A stretch of DNA of 64,000 nt, from positions 62,001 through 126,000 of the forward strand of contig CBDCVJ010000023.1 in the NCBI GenBank assembly GCA_965222975.1, read 5' to 3'. The notes under the pieces were generated by a model that ran no database searches, was not told the origin of the DNA, and saw only the letters and a list, made by a program, of their open reading frames with translations. Origin of the DNA: UBA6168 sp965222975 (GTDB lineage: Bacteria > Bacteroidota > Bacteroidia > Chitinophagales > Saprospiraceae). Positions 1 through 9,426 of the stretch are shown in pieces. Both the position numbers and the translations under genes were made by a program. How positions within the stretch are numbered: the first letter of the stretch is position 1; each line of letters opens with the position of its first letter.

Positions 1-981
1 TATGGCAGCACGCATGAACGTTCCGGGTGTCAGCGGCGAGGGTTCCTTCTCTAAATGACTGTGTACTAAGGCTGTCTTGCTTTCCAGATCAATCATTTTC
101 CCAACCAGATGCACCTCGCCCTCATGCACTTCATCGTTTCCGGGCATGCTGGACTCTACCCGTTGCCCTTTTATTATTTTGGATAAATCTTTTGCAAATA
201 CCATCAATTCAAGATGTGTATGCCTATTGTCAACTACTTCGAACAGGAGGTCACTTGGCGTGACGAGTTTACCTAAATTGACACCCACTTTTGAGATATA
301 ACCATTTACTGGCGCCACCAAGCCGATGGCACCCTGAATTTCCCCGCTTTCCTCCAGTTTTTTAGTAGAAATGCCGATCATGCCCAATTCGGCTTTCAGG
401 CCGCTATATCGTGCTTTCTCTAATTCCAATTTGGCCTGCGCTTCCTCCTTTGATCGCTGAGATGCTGCATCTCCCGCTGCTAAGGTTTGTTTGCGCTGAT
501 AGTCTTTTTCTAAAAAAGAAAGTTGGCTATGAACCTCTAAAAATTCACGTTGAAGCTTTACCAAATCAGGATGGGAAATGGAGGTAAGCAGTTCACCCTT
601 TCGCACATAATCGCCTACCAGGTGATTCACTTTTTTTACAAATCCCTGCACTGGGGAATAGACTGAAGCCAAACTCTGGGGCGGCACTTCAACTGTACCT
701 GTGCAATTGATTTTTTCAGACAGAACCCGTTTTTGTGGTTGGCCGATTTCGATGCCAGCAAGTGCCATCTGCTCATCACTTAAATTAATGGCATTAGAAA
801 CAGGAACGGCTTCGGGCATTTCGTTGCTATGATCGTGACTATCCCCATTTGTACAACTATTGAAAAGAAGCAATGTGAATACAAAGATGGATAGCTTAGG
901 AGGTAATTTGAAACCTTGCCTACCGAAAGGCAGGTTACCTCCTATGTTGATTGCATTTATTTTCAAAATTATATTTTTCAT
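1..981 (-). CDS. RND efflux periplasmic adaptor (CusB/HlyD family), 3' end outside window
   Basis: The open frame starts at the ATG complementary to 979-981 and runs off the left edge, showing 327 residues without a stop. It is a lipoprotein: a hydrophobic stretch ends in the lipobox LLFNSC with the acceptor Cys at about residue 43. A biotinyl-lipoyl-like segment (YSPVQGFVKKVNHLVGDYV) lies near residues 100-120, followed by a charged coiled-coil hairpin and a second lipoyl half (APVNGYISKVGVNLGK), the usual order in membrane-fusion adaptors. In this family the protein bridges an inner-membrane RND pump and an outer-membrane channel. It lies 64 bp downstream of the CusA-TolC fusion gene and is surely in its operon. 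Odd: residues about 13-28 before the hydrophobic core are encoded by a palindromic element (898-943). Metal specificity cannot be read from the visible part. Confidence 0.9.
   Translation of the reverse strand, partial: MKNIILKINAINIGGNLPFGRQGFKLPPKLSIFVFTLLLFNSCTNGDSHDHSNEMPEAVPVSNAINLSDEQMALAGIEIGQPQKRVLSEKINCTGTVEVPPQSLASVYSPVQGFVKKVNHLVGDYVRKGELLTSISHPDLVKLQREFLEVHSQLSFLEKDYQRKQTLAAGDAASQRSKEEAQAKLELEKARYSGLKAELGMIGISTKKLEESGEIQGAIGLVAPVNGYISKVGVNLGKLVTPSDLLFEVVDNRHTHLELMVFAKDLSKIIKGQRVESSMPGNDEVHEGEVHLVGKMIDLESKTALVHSHLEKEPSPLTPGTFMRAAI
898..943. repeat. palindromic element inside the adaptor signal sequence
   Basis: Outer arms AGGAGGTAA (898-906) and TTACCTCCT (935-943) are perfect reverse complements. 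Inner arms CCTTGCCT (914-921) and AGGCAGG (928-934) are nearly so. Read on the minus strand it encodes GGNLPFGRQGFKLPP in frame. A related core, TTGCCTGACGGCAGGCAGG, lies in intergenic DNA at 36033-36051, so this looks like a mobile or dispersed palindrome tolerated in a coding sequence. Confidence 0.7.
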
Positions 982-1045
982 TTTTGTAAAATTTTGATTG
1001 TCAGAAATTTATTAATCAGAGTGGTTTTAAAAATTGCCATAGTTT

Positions 1046-4000
1046 TTACTGCAAGTACTCCAACCGCAACACTGCTTCAACATACTGATATTGCAGGTCG
1101 AGAAAATCCAATTCATTTTGCAGGGCCATTTGCAGGCTCTGCGTATAGCGGAAAAAATCAATTTCACCGTTGTCCAATTGCACATTGGCCAACTGCCGCA
1201 ATAGAGTCGCTTGGTCGGTCAATTGACGTCCGTATGTGTCCACTTCATTTTTCAGGGAAGTAGCTTGCTGCACCGCCAATGCCCTTTCTTTTTCCAAGAC
1301 ATCAATTCGTTGCTCCATTCGGTTGGTGGCCATGATGACTTCCATGTCCCATTGCTCAGACAACGCCTTTTGGTGTTTTTTGTAAAACGGGACAGCAAGG
1401 CCAATCATCGCACCTTGAAAGGAATAATCAGGTCGTATGCTTTGGTTGAAATAGCCAAGTGAAAATTCCGAGTTCAATTGCTTTTGCTGCAAAACGGACT
1501 GCTGTCGAGCCACCTCCGTTTCCTGTCGGATAGGAGCAATGAAAAGGTCGTTGCCACCTGCTCCAGTAGGTAGGTCCATAACAGATAATCCATTTCCTGA
1601 AGGGGAATAATTGCCTGTCAAATAAGCTGTCTGTTTGAGTTCGTTCAGAGCAGCCTGCAATTCCCTGTTGGCCACTTCAATAGCCCGAAGTGCCTGCAAA
1701 TGCTGCGTTTCTGCCAATGTTTTTTCCAAACGACTCACCTCACCAACTTCAAATTGCAGGTTCATTTTCTCCAAAAAATCCTTTTGCAAAACAGCCTGAG
1801 CTTCTAACTGCTGCAGCCGTTCCCAACGATAAATCCATTGGTAATAATCATGCTTCACCGCCGAGGTAACTTCATGCCTTTGTAAGGCCAATTCGGATTC
1901 CGACAGGGCGATGCTCGCCTCAGCTATGGCCTTTCGTTGTTTATTTGCTCCAGGGTTGCCAAAGCTTTGCGAAACAGAAAAATTGTAGTCGAACAGGTCG
2001 GTATTGGTCTGTCCCAGTTGCAGATCAAGTTCGAGGGGAGGCACTTGTTTGGCAGCTTGGACACCCAACCTGTTTTGGTCGATTTTCAATGCCGCATTTT
2101 TCAAAACGGGGTGTTCAGCAAGTGCATTTTCGATAGCCGTTTCGAGTGCCAGTGGCTGTTGTGCTTGTGCGCTTGTGACCGCGAAAAGGGCAATGATGAC
2201 AGTAGCAGTAGTAGCCACGTTCGGCTTGCTCAAATTTTTGTTCACCAAATAATAAAGGATGGGCAACATAATAAGTGTCAGCAATGTCGCCGTGATGAGG
2301 CCACCAATGACGACCGTAGCCAATGGCCGCTGCACTTCTGCTCCGTTGGTAGTGGAAAGTGCCATTGGCAAAAACCCCAAGGCCGCTACCATTGCCGTCA
2401 TGACCACTGGACGCAGACGGGTAAGGCCACCTTTCGTGATCACCTCCCGGAGATCAGTCAGGCCATGCTCATACCGGAGCCGATTGAAATAGCTAATGAG
2501 TACGATACCATTCAACACTGCTACACCAAACAAGGCAATGAATCCGACTCCTGCGGAAATACTAAACGGCATATCCCGCAGCCACAAGGCCAACACTCCA
2601 CCTATGGCCGCAAATGGGACAGCGGTGAAAATGATGAGCGCATATTTTATTTTTTCAAAAGTGAAATAGAGCAGGGCAAAGATGAGCAGTAAAGCAGCAG
2701 GAACAGCTAGGGCCAACCGCCGCTGTGCCTCCTGAAGGTTTTCAAATTGGCCACCATAAGTGATCGAATAGCCAGGTGGCATGGCCAATTTGTTATCGAG
2801 CGTACCTTGTATTTCCTCTACCAAACTGGCGATGTCCCGGTTCCTTACATTTATGCCAATATTGATAATTCGGCGAGCAGATTCCCGACTGACCATCATC
2901 GGCCCTTCCTTGTATTCTACACTTGCCACTTCGCTCATGGGGATGCTTGCACCATTTGACAAATGGATAAAGAGCTGGTTCAAATCCACTTGGTCACGGG
3001 CCGATTTTTTCAGCCGCACCACGAGGTCAAATTTTCGTTCGTTTTCGAAAACGACACCCGCTGTTTCACCTGCAAAAGCCGTGCGGACAAGGGTGTTCAG
3101 CTCTTGAATATTGAGGCCGTACTGAGCAATTTTTGTGCGGTTGAAATTGACCATAAGCTGGGGAAGGCCATCTGTTTGATCCACTTTCACATCGCCGGCA
3201 CCGGGGATTTTTTCCACCAATTTAGCGGCCCTGTCTGCGATTGATTTGAGCGTCTCAGTATTTTCTCCAAAAATTTTGATGGCAATATCGGCTTTCGATC
3301 CAGTCATCAACTCGTTGAACCTCAACTGGATAGGTTGCGTAAATTCAAAACTTGCCCCAGCAACGACTTCGAGTTTTTCCTTCATCAGTTCCACCAGTTC
3401 TTCCCGACCGCTGGCACTTGTCCACTCCTCTTTGTCTTTTAAAATAATCATGATGTCGCCGTCTTCAATGGCCATAGGGTCAGTTGGTACTTCGGCAGTA
3501 CCAATTTTTGATACGACATGCTTAACTTCTGGGAAATTATCCAATAATATCTTTTCAGCTTTGGTGGACGAACGGACGCTCTCCTGCAAGGAGCTGCCCG
3601 GTTGAATGGCCATCTGCATGGCCAAGTCTCCTTCTTCGAGAGTAGGAATAAAGACAGACCCCATGGTTTTGAACAACAAAAATGTTCCAACCAAAATGGC
3701 ACCTGCTGCTAATAACACCAGTGCGTAATATTTCAGTGAAAAGTCAAGGACGGGTTTGTACAATCGCCGCAGGAAGTTCATTATTTTATCCGCAAATGAA
3801 GGACGGTATCTGATGTTTTTTGGCAAAAAAAGCGCTGTCATTGCAGGCACATATGTGAGTGATAAAATGAGCGCCCCCAACACCGCAAAACTGAACGTCA
3901 TGGCCATCGGTCGGAACATTTTACCCTCAATACCAGTCAGTGTCATGATGGGCACAAAGACAACAAGAATGATAAATACCCCGAAAACCGCAGAGCGGAA

Positions 4001-5332
4001 CAGCTTTGATGACGATCCGATGATGATGTCGTCCATTTCTGTTTGGGTAAGTTGTTTCCCAACATGGTAAGTGAACAACCCATGTAGTACCCCTTCCACC
4101 ACAATGACAGCCCCATCTATGACAATGCCGAAGTCAATAGCGCCAAGGGACATAAGGTTGGCGGAGACGCCAAAGTAGTCCATCAAAATGAGGGCAAAAA
4201 GCATTGCCAGCGGGATGACAGAGGCGATAATCAGACCTGTGCGAAGATCGCCGAGTAACAAGAGAAGGACAATGATGACAATGACGCCCCCTTCCAGCAA
4301 ATTCTTTTTCACGGTACCAATGGTCTTGTCGACGAGTACTGAGCGGTCAAGGTAGGGATAAATGCCGATGCCTTCTGGTAGTGATTTTTTCACCAGTTCG
4401 ATACGGTCATGTACATTTTGGATGGCCTCAGAGGAATTGCCCCCCTTAAGCATGAGGGTGATGCCGCCAACGGCCTCGCCCTTGCCGTCCATCGTCATGG
4501 CACCAAATCGCTTTGGGCTGCCGAACTGTACCGTTCCGACATCCTTGACCAGCACCGGAACGTTATTGTGAGTAGCTACGGGAATGTTTTCGATATCGGC
4601 CAATGACTTCACAAGCCCCTCTGTACGAATGTAATAGGCATTGGTATTTTTCTCAATATAGCTTCCTCCACTGTTTTGGTTGTTCATTTCCAATGCGTCA
4701 AAGACCTCGCTAATCGTTATGTCGAGACCCTGCATCAAATAGGGGTCAAGGGCGACTTCATACTGCTTGAGGTAACCACCAAAGCTGCTCGTTTCGATGA
4801 TGCCAGGTGTACCTGCGAGCTGCCGTTTGACGATCCAGTCTTGAATGGTGCGGAGCTGCATAGCGTCGTAGCGACCCTCGTAGCCAGGTTGCACCTGAAG
4901 GACGTATTGGTAAATTTCTCCCAGTCCTGTGGTAATGGGCATTAGTTCGGGCATGCCAAGGCCAGTGGGAATTTCGGCCTCGGCAAGACCGATCTGTTCT
5001 TTGACAAACTGACGAGCCGTCATGATCGGCACAAAGTCCTCGAAAACGATGGTAACGACTGACAGACCAAAGCGGGAAATAGATCGTATTTCCGTCACAT
5101 TGGGGATGTTGGCCATTGCCATTTCGACAGGATAGGTAATGAACTGCTCGACCTCCTGCGCCGCCAATGAGGTAGATACTGTAACTACCTGAACCTGATT
5201 GTTGGTTATGTCTGGCACGGCATCAATGGGTAATTGATTGAGGGAATAAATGCCCCCTGCTATCAACCCGATGATGAGCAGCCCAACGACGAGTTTGTTT
5301 TTTACAGATAGGCGTATGATGGTTTCAATCAT
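1046..5332 (-). CDS. heavy-metal efflux RND pump CusA/CzcA fused to a TolC-like outer-membrane factor
   Basis: The first ~1030 residues are a complete HME-RND pump. The start (MIETIIRLSVKNKLVV) gives TM1, and the family motif AIDFGIVIDGAVIVVEG has its proton-relay Asp at about residue 400, matching D405 of E. coli CusA. The frame then continues without a stop through a signal-peptide-like stretch (VIIALFAVTSAQAQ, about residues 1040-1055) into a ~370-residue TolC/CzcC-like domain rich in coiled coil. At 1428 aa it is about 400 aa longer than a stand-alone CusA. Such fusions are known in Bacteroidota. The product would join inner-membrane pump and outer-membrane channel in one chain, unless it is cleaved at the internal signal-like site. 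Operon: His-rich small protein upstream, adaptor 64 bp downstream. Cu/Ag versus Zn/Co/Cd cannot be decided by eye. Confidence 0.93.
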   Translation of the reverse strand: MIETIIRLSVKNKLVVGLLIIGLIAGGIYSLNQLPIDAVPDITNNQVQVVTVSTSLAAQEVEQFITYPVEMAMANIPNVTEIRSISRFGLSVVTIVFEDFVPIMTARQFVKEQIGLAEAEIPTGLGMPELMPITTGLGEIYQYVLQVQPGYEGRYDAMQLRTIQDWIVKRQLAGTPGIIETSSFGGYLKQYEVALDPYLMQGLDITISEVFDALEMNNQNSGGSYIEKNTNAYYIRTEGLVKSLADIENIPVATHNNVPVLVKDVGTVQFGSPKRFGAMTMDGKGEAVGGITLMLKGGNSSEAIQNVHDRIELVKKSLPEGIGIYPYLDRSVLVDKTIGTVKKNLLEGGVIVIIVLLLLLGDLRTGLIIASVIPLAMLFALILMDYFGVSANLMSLGAIDFGIVIDGAVIVVEGVLHGLFTYHVGKQLTQTEMDDIIIGSSSKLFRSAVFGVFIILVVFVPIMTLTGIEGKMFRPMAMTFSFAVLGALILSLTYVPAMTALFLPKNIRYRPSFADKIMNFLRRLYKPVLDFSLKYYALVLLAAGAILVGTFLLFKTMGSVFIPTLEEGDLAMQMAIQPGSSLQESVRSSTKAEKILLDNFPEVKHVVSKIGTAEVPTDPMAIEDGDIMIILKDKEEWTSASGREELVELMKEKLEVVAGASFEFTQPIQLRFNELMTGSKADIAIKIFGENTETLKSIADRAAKLVEKIPGAGDVKVDQTDGLPQLMVNFNRTKIAQYGLNIQELNTLVRTAFAGETAGVVFENERKFDLVVRLKKSARDQVDLNQLFIHLSNGASIPMSEVASVEYKEGPMMVSRESARRIINIGINVRNRDIASLVEEIQGTLDNKLAMPPGYSITYGGQFENLQEAQRRLALAVPAALLLIFALLYFTFEKIKYALIIFTAVPFAAIGGVLALWLRDMPFSISAGVGFIALFGVAVLNGIVLISYFNRLRYEHGLTDLREVITKGGLTRLRPVVMTAMVAALGFLPMALSTTNGAEVQRPLATVVIGGLITATLLTLIMLPILYYLVNKNLSKPNVATTATVIIALFAVTSAQAQQPLALETAIENALAEHPVLKNAALKIDQNRLGVQAAKQVPPLELDLQLGQTNTDLFDYNFSVSQSFGNPGANKQRKAIAEASIALSESELALQRHEVTSAVKHDYYQWIYRWERLQQLEAQAVLQKDFLEKMNLQFEVGEVSRLEKTLAETQHLQALRAIEVANRELQAALNELKQTAYLTGNYSPSGNGLSVMDLPTGAGGNDLFIAPIRQETEVARQQSVLQQKQLNSEFSLGYFNQSIRPDYSFQGAMIGLAVPFYKKHQKALSEQWDMEVIMATNRMEQRIDVLEKERALAVQQATSLKNEVDTYGRQLTDQATLLRQLANVQLDNGEIDFFRYTQSLQMALQNELDFLDLQYQYVEAVLRLEYLQ

Positions 5333-5457
5333 TGTGATTGTTAATTGTTAGATGGTTGAATTGTTAGATGATTGATTGCTTGATAGTGAGGTGCTAAAAT
5401 TGTATCGCTATGGGAGGCGACTAATTTGCAATCATTAAAAGTAGTGGCAAGAGGGAA

Positions 5458-5847
5458 TCAACAGGGAGGGCGGTCAATGCCGGAGAGAGAAAGGAAAGAG
5501 TAAAAATCAATTTCAAAAGAAGGAGGGTCGGAAAAAACGATGAGATCGGACGGTGTTTTTTCCAATTCCATTTTGGCGAAAGCCATCAAAACAGAAGAAG
5601 AGCAAGAGTTCATGGGCAGGCCTTCGTGGTCGTTTTCCCCTTCGTGGTCATGTCCATCGGGTTGGATAAAATGGTCGTATAAGAATTCTTGGAGGGTAAA
5701 AGCCACGCCTGCCAGCTTGGCTTCCAATTGGTGCAATTGGTAATGCTCCTGCAAATCTTTCAGCTTCAACAACTGGCTGAAATCTGTGCGGGGAAGGAAA
5801 CTGCCCAGCAAGAGGTAGAAGGCTAATATGTTGGCGGTGAGTTTCAA
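5458..5847 (-). CDS. small His-rich exported protein upstream of the metal pump
   Basis: This 129-aa protein has an N-terminal hydrophobic signal-like segment (ANILAFYLLLGSFL). A central acidic His cluster (DGHDHEGENDHEG, about residues 70-82) looks metal-binding, and the C-terminus ends in IDRPPC. Small proteins of this layout lie upstream of CzcA/CusA genes in many Bacteroidota. It is the first gene of the minus-strand efflux operon, 125 bp from the pump start. I infer a periplasmic metal-sensing or metal-buffering role; I recognise no named family. The ATG complementary to 5845-5847 is the only good start. Confidence 0.7.
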   Translation of the reverse strand: MKLTANILAFYLLLGSFLPRTDFSQLLKLKDLQEHYQLHQLEAKLAGVAFTLQEFLYDHFIQPDGHDHEGENDHEGLPMNSCSSSVLMAFAKMELEKTPSDLIVFSDPPSFEIDFYSFLSLSGIDRPPC

Positions 5848-5982
5848 TATTGCTTGAATTGGGAGGTAAAGATAATTTTATTTGGGAAATGTGGTTGGTG
5901 ATGCTTGGCACAATCAGCTATAGTTCAGCTATTTCGAAAGCTGATCCAAAAATATAGTGGCATGCCAGTGGGAGGGTAGGAT

Positions 5983-6016
5983 AAAAAAATGCCCTCGCTG
6001 AAACAGCGAGGGCATT
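5983..6016 (-). terminator. intrinsic terminator of the M4 peptidase gene
   Basis: A perfect 12-bp stem (ATGCCCTCGCTG / CAGCGAGGGCAT, loop 3) is followed on the minus strand by a run of seven T. It begins 17 bp past the peptidase stop codon. Confidence 0.9.
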
Positions 6017-6032
6017 GACTTATAGGATTAAA

Positions 6033-9000
6033 CTATTTTTCCGCAATTATTTTTTTCGTAATTATTGTACCATCGGCCAGCCGCACCCGGCAGAAATAAA
6101 TGCCTGCCGGTAGTTCCCCTGCTTCTATTTCTACTTTATTGAGTTCTCCTGCCTCCACCGATCCGCTAAAAACTTCTTTTATTTTTCTGCCGGTTAAATC
6201 TAATAAACCTAAAGAAGCTTCTCCGTCGACCATAGAAGTGAACTCGACAGTAGTACGTAGCCTAAATGGGTTGGGAAACACTTTCATTGAATTGCTGCCG
6301 TAGGCAACATCGGTTTTAAATTTCAATAATTGTTGTTCATCTTCATCAGGAACGCAATTATGATTAGTCCCACAGGCAGCCAGCAAACTGCCCCTCCTAA
6401 GATGTGCGGGAACAGAACGAATAGCCACACATTTTGTCTTCGAGTTGCCGGGATTGCCGACTGGCGTGTGGCACATTTCGACCTTGTTCATCATTTTGCC
6501 ACACCTTACGTCAATGACACAAACTGTAACCACATCGGTCGCTAGACAGCCATTTGCATCGATAATGGTAACTTCATATTCAGTAGTTTCAGTTGGGCAC
6601 ACTTCTATCGATTGCGTCATTTCCCCAGTACTCCATTCGTAACTGTAAGGAGGAGTTCCGCCCATCTCATTTGACCAACTCAACATCGCACATTCGGCAG
6701 GGGGGTATCCATAATAAACTGTTTGGTTGTCCCCTGCTTCGATAGAGAGTGTCGGGGGAACATTGACAGTGACTGCGAATGGCGTCCCTTCACAATCCCC
6801 CTCCTCACCTGTTGGAGCTATGGTATAGACAGCAGAAGCAATGGCGCCAGTATTGTTTTCCAAGGCTTCATTAATGTTGTCGCCAGAACCATTTCCGGCT
6901 CCTCCTGCAAGACCATTGTATTCTACTGTCCAATGAAAGTCAGCATTGACATCATTTATGATTTTCGACTGAAGATCAATATCGAAACCATTCCCAGAAC
7001 AAAGGACATCCTCTTCGTAATCTGCTCCTTCTGGTATGGGGTATATGGTTCTTTCAACGACAAAACTTGATCCCGTACAACCGTCATAGATTGGTGTAAC
7101 GGTATAAACAGCAGTGATTGGGTTAGGGGTATTATTGATCATGTTATCGTAGATATTGCTAAGACAGTTGCTATTGCAGTCGCCAGCCCCACCTGTTAAT
7201 CCATTATAATCTACCGTCCAAGTATAGTTAGCCCCAGCCTTATTTTCATTTTGCATAGCGAAAAGAAAAATTTTAACATCCTCTCCCGAACACGGCCCTA
7301 AATACTCATAATGACTATCAAATTCCGGCATACCAGGAATTCCAACACCCACGGCATACCAAGCATTCTTGACTTGAATCACCTCATTGGAACAAACACC
7401 ATAGCGGGCTTCAGCCGCTGCAATAGCCCCAGCGCGGGCATCGTCATAGTCGCTGTCGGGTCCCAACTGGTCTATAAGGTTGTCGTAAGCAATGGTGCGG
7501 GCTTTTTCCAATCCAATCCCTTCTACCAAAAATTCGTCACCATCGTCATTTACACCAGTACCTCCTTCTGCCAATAGGTAAAACCAGTGGTTTTGGACAC
7601 CACTATTGGTATGCACGCCACCATTGTCTCCACAATTGCCACAAGTCGAAGCCCAGTTGTCGCCCTTGTAGGTATCTGGATCGTTTTTGTCCTTTGGGTT
7701 GATGAAACTCCTGTTATTTCCTTTAAAGAAATCCTCTCTGTGTAGCCAGTCAATGTTTTGGTCGTTTTCGTGCCAGCGTTCGCAGGTTTCGCCAAAGATG
7801 TCGGCAAATGATTCATTAAGTGCTCCTGATTCACCTTGGTATGTCAGGTTGGCTTCAAAGTCTATCACACCATGGGTAAATTCATGTGCTACCACATCCA
7901 ATGTATTATAATATTCAGCATCGGTGTCCCCAGCCCCAATGACCATGACACCACCTCCACTATATGCCGCGTTTTCTGTGTCAGCTCTGTGTTTCAATAC
8001 AATATCACCACCCATATCGTCGTAGCTGTCCCGAGTATGCACTACATCGAAATAGTCCATGGTCACACGTGCATGGTAGTGGGTAGTGGCCGGACCTTTC
8101 AGACCATTTTCCGTCCAACTGTTATCGTCATCTACATAATCGGCATTACCTACCTCTTGAATGGTACGGATGGAACCATTATGCTCTGGGCAGTCATCCA
8201 AAAGGATGAATTGATCTTGGCCAATATTGTCTGTATAAATAGTCTGTGTGCCGTTCCAAGTGGTAGCAGCCGAGCCAGTATCACATTGCCACACCAAGGG
8301 GTAAGATTTGATTTTGCTGCCAGTGTTGGCATCAATATAAATGGTTTGGTCCAACCTGTTGGCTGCCTCTCGGATGTCATATTTCCATGCAAGAGAAAAG
8401 GCACGGCTGTCGCCAATTTCTGCATCCACATTTTTAACCCAAGTCAATTGCCCTTTGGGAAAATAAGTAGCCTCAGGATCGTTTTTCCATTTTTTGAGAA
8501 ATGCTTCCTCTGCGGGAACCTCCCATTTGTATATGGCAGCACCCACTGCACGAAGGGCATGTACAAGTGCTTCAGCTTCGCTTAATTTGGGCGTTGTGTT
8601 TGAGAGTTCTATTTTTTCCAGATGCCCATTGAATGACAACACCTGCCCTCCTTTTTCATGCACTATGCACCAGGCCATATCAATTGGGATGCCTTTGTAA
8701 GTTTGAATAAAACGGTGGTTGGAAATGCCGAGGTCATTGGTGCTTCGCTTTTCCAATTCCAGACCGTGGCTGCCTTTGATTTTGAGATTGGTTTTGAGCC
8801 AAGGTTGAAAGGACTCAAAGGGAATTGTCTCCCCAATCTGAAACTTGACGTAAGATGGAAGGAGCCTGTCCGATTTTTCTTGTACGTATCGTGCCCCTTT
8901 TACTTTTTGGGCAGCTTCAATACCCCGGTATTCTTTCGGAGATTGCCTCTCCTGTCCAAAACACAAATTGACTAAAACGGAGAACATGAATACGATAATG

Positions 9001-9047
9001 GTAGTTGTACCTTTTAACTGGAAGTTTACGATTGTCTTCATAATCAA
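6033..9047 (-). CDS. secreted M4 (thermolysin-like) metallopeptidase with T9SS sorting domain
   Basis: This 1004-aa protein starts with a signal peptide, then an FTP/PepSY-type propeptide (roughly residues 60-200). The M4 catalytic domain has the zinc motif HEFTH at residues 388-392 and the downstream Glu motif NESFADIFGE about 20 residues later. An M4 C-terminal helical domain ends near residue 590. After it come two repeats sharing W-T-V-(D/E)-Y-N-G-L-(T/A)-GGAG (PKD-like), a SprB-like repeat (PYSYEWSTGEMTQSI), a Cys-rich segment, and a type A sorting domain with KVFPNPFRLRTTVEF and a final KKIIAEK. The family is autoprocessed and degrades extracellular protein; here T9SS would export it and anchor it to the surface or release it. 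The first Met may be residue 1 or residue 3 (MKTIVNF). Confidence 0.95.
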   Translation of the reverse strand: MIMKTIVNFQLKGTTTIIVFMFSVLVNLCFGQERQSPKEYRGIEAAQKVKGARYVQEKSDRLLPSYVKFQIGETIPFESFQPWLKTNLKIKGSHGLELEKRSTNDLGISNHRFIQTYKGIPIDMAWCIVHEKGGQVLSFNGHLEKIELSNTTPKLSEAEALVHALRAVGAAIYKWEVPAEEAFLKKWKNDPEATYFPKGQLTWVKNVDAEIGDSRAFSLAWKYDIREAANRLDQTIYIDANTGSKIKSYPLVWQCDTGSAATTWNGTQTIYTDNIGQDQFILLDDCPEHNGSIRTIQEVGNADYVDDDNSWTENGLKGPATTHYHARVTMDYFDVVHTRDSYDDMGGDIVLKHRADTENAAYSGGGVMVIGAGDTDAEYYNTLDVVAHEFTHGVIDFEANLTYQGESGALNESFADIFGETCERWHENDQNIDWLHREDFFKGNNRSFINPKDKNDPDTYKGDNWASTCGNCGDNGGVHTNSGVQNHWFYLLAEGGTGVNDDGDEFLVEGIGLEKARTIAYDNLIDQLGPDSDYDDARAGAIAAAEARYGVCSNEVIQVKNAWYAVGVGIPGMPEFDSHYEYLGPCSGEDVKIFLFAMQNENKAGANYTWTVDYNGLTGGAGDCNSNCLSNIYDNMINNTPNPITAVYTVTPIYDGCTGSSFVVERTIYPIPEGADYEEDVLCSGNGFDIDLQSKIINDVNADFHWTVEYNGLAGGAGNGSGDNINEALENNTGAIASAVYTIAPTGEEGDCEGTPFAVTVNVPPTLSIEAGDNQTVYYGYPPAECAMLSWSNEMGGTPPYSYEWSTGEMTQSIEVCPTETTEYEVTIIDANGCLATDVVTVCVIDVRCGKMMNKVEMCHTPVGNPGNSKTKCVAIRSVPAHLRRGSLLAACGTNHNCVPDEDEQQLLKFKTDVAYGSNSMKVFPNPFRLRTTVEFTSMVDGEASLGLLDLTGRKIKEVFSGSVEAGELNKVEIEAGELPAGIYFCRVRLADGTIITKKIIAEK

Positions 9048-9426
9048 GATTTTAATTTTAGGTTCATGGCATCTTTAGCAACAGCATAAATGATTACCAA
9101 ATGCAAAACAAAAGTAGCTGCCAGCCCAGGGGCAGGTGTTTAATGAGTTTCCAAAAAGTATTAAAAAGTATTAATTGGAAGCCGGAGTAGTTTTTCGCTC
9201 GTGATGAGGTCGCAGGAGCTATAAAAATGAAATTGGATAGAAATTAGATAGACCATTAGGGTGATTACCCCGTCTCATGCCTAAACCAAATGACTGCATA
9301 ATGACGGTTTTAGCTTCTTGTATACTTTCACAAAACCTTTTACACAAACGGGGTATGAGAGGCGTTTACCCATCATACATTTGCTATTCTTTATTTTTCA
9401 AGCATCACCCTCAATTTAAAAACGAC
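9048..9426. other. divergent intergenic region (peptidase / DUF5686)
   Basis: This is the promoter space of two divergent genes. On the minus strand TACTTTTG (9109-9116) matches the Bacteroidota -7 consensus TAnnTTTG, but I find no well-spaced -33 TTTG. The DUF5686 frame is open upstream to an ATG at 9277, but that extension lacks signal-peptide logic, so I treat it as non-coding. Confidence 0.4.

Noticed and set aside
1937..2692. 251-codon plus-strand frame opposite the CusA-TolC gene
   Set aside because: Antisense shadow: composition is Cys/His/Gln-rich without any domain, and the minus-strand gene is unambiguous.
5333..5400. Regulatory site between the His-rich gene and the pump
   Set aside because: Only degenerate TTGTTAGATGATTG words are visible, like the other word-like repeats; no palindrome suggesting a metal-sensor operator.
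7836..8585. 249-codon plus-strand frame inside the M4 peptidase gene
   Set aside because: Antisense to the catalytic domain; no start context or domain.
9109..9116. Promoter of the M4 peptidase (TACTTTTG)
   Set aside because: The -7 match is good, but no -33 element is found at the proper distance; not listed as a separate feature.
9277..9426. N-terminal extension of the DUF5686 frame
   Set aside because: Adds 50 residues before a normal signal peptide; the ATG at 9427 gives the usual layout.
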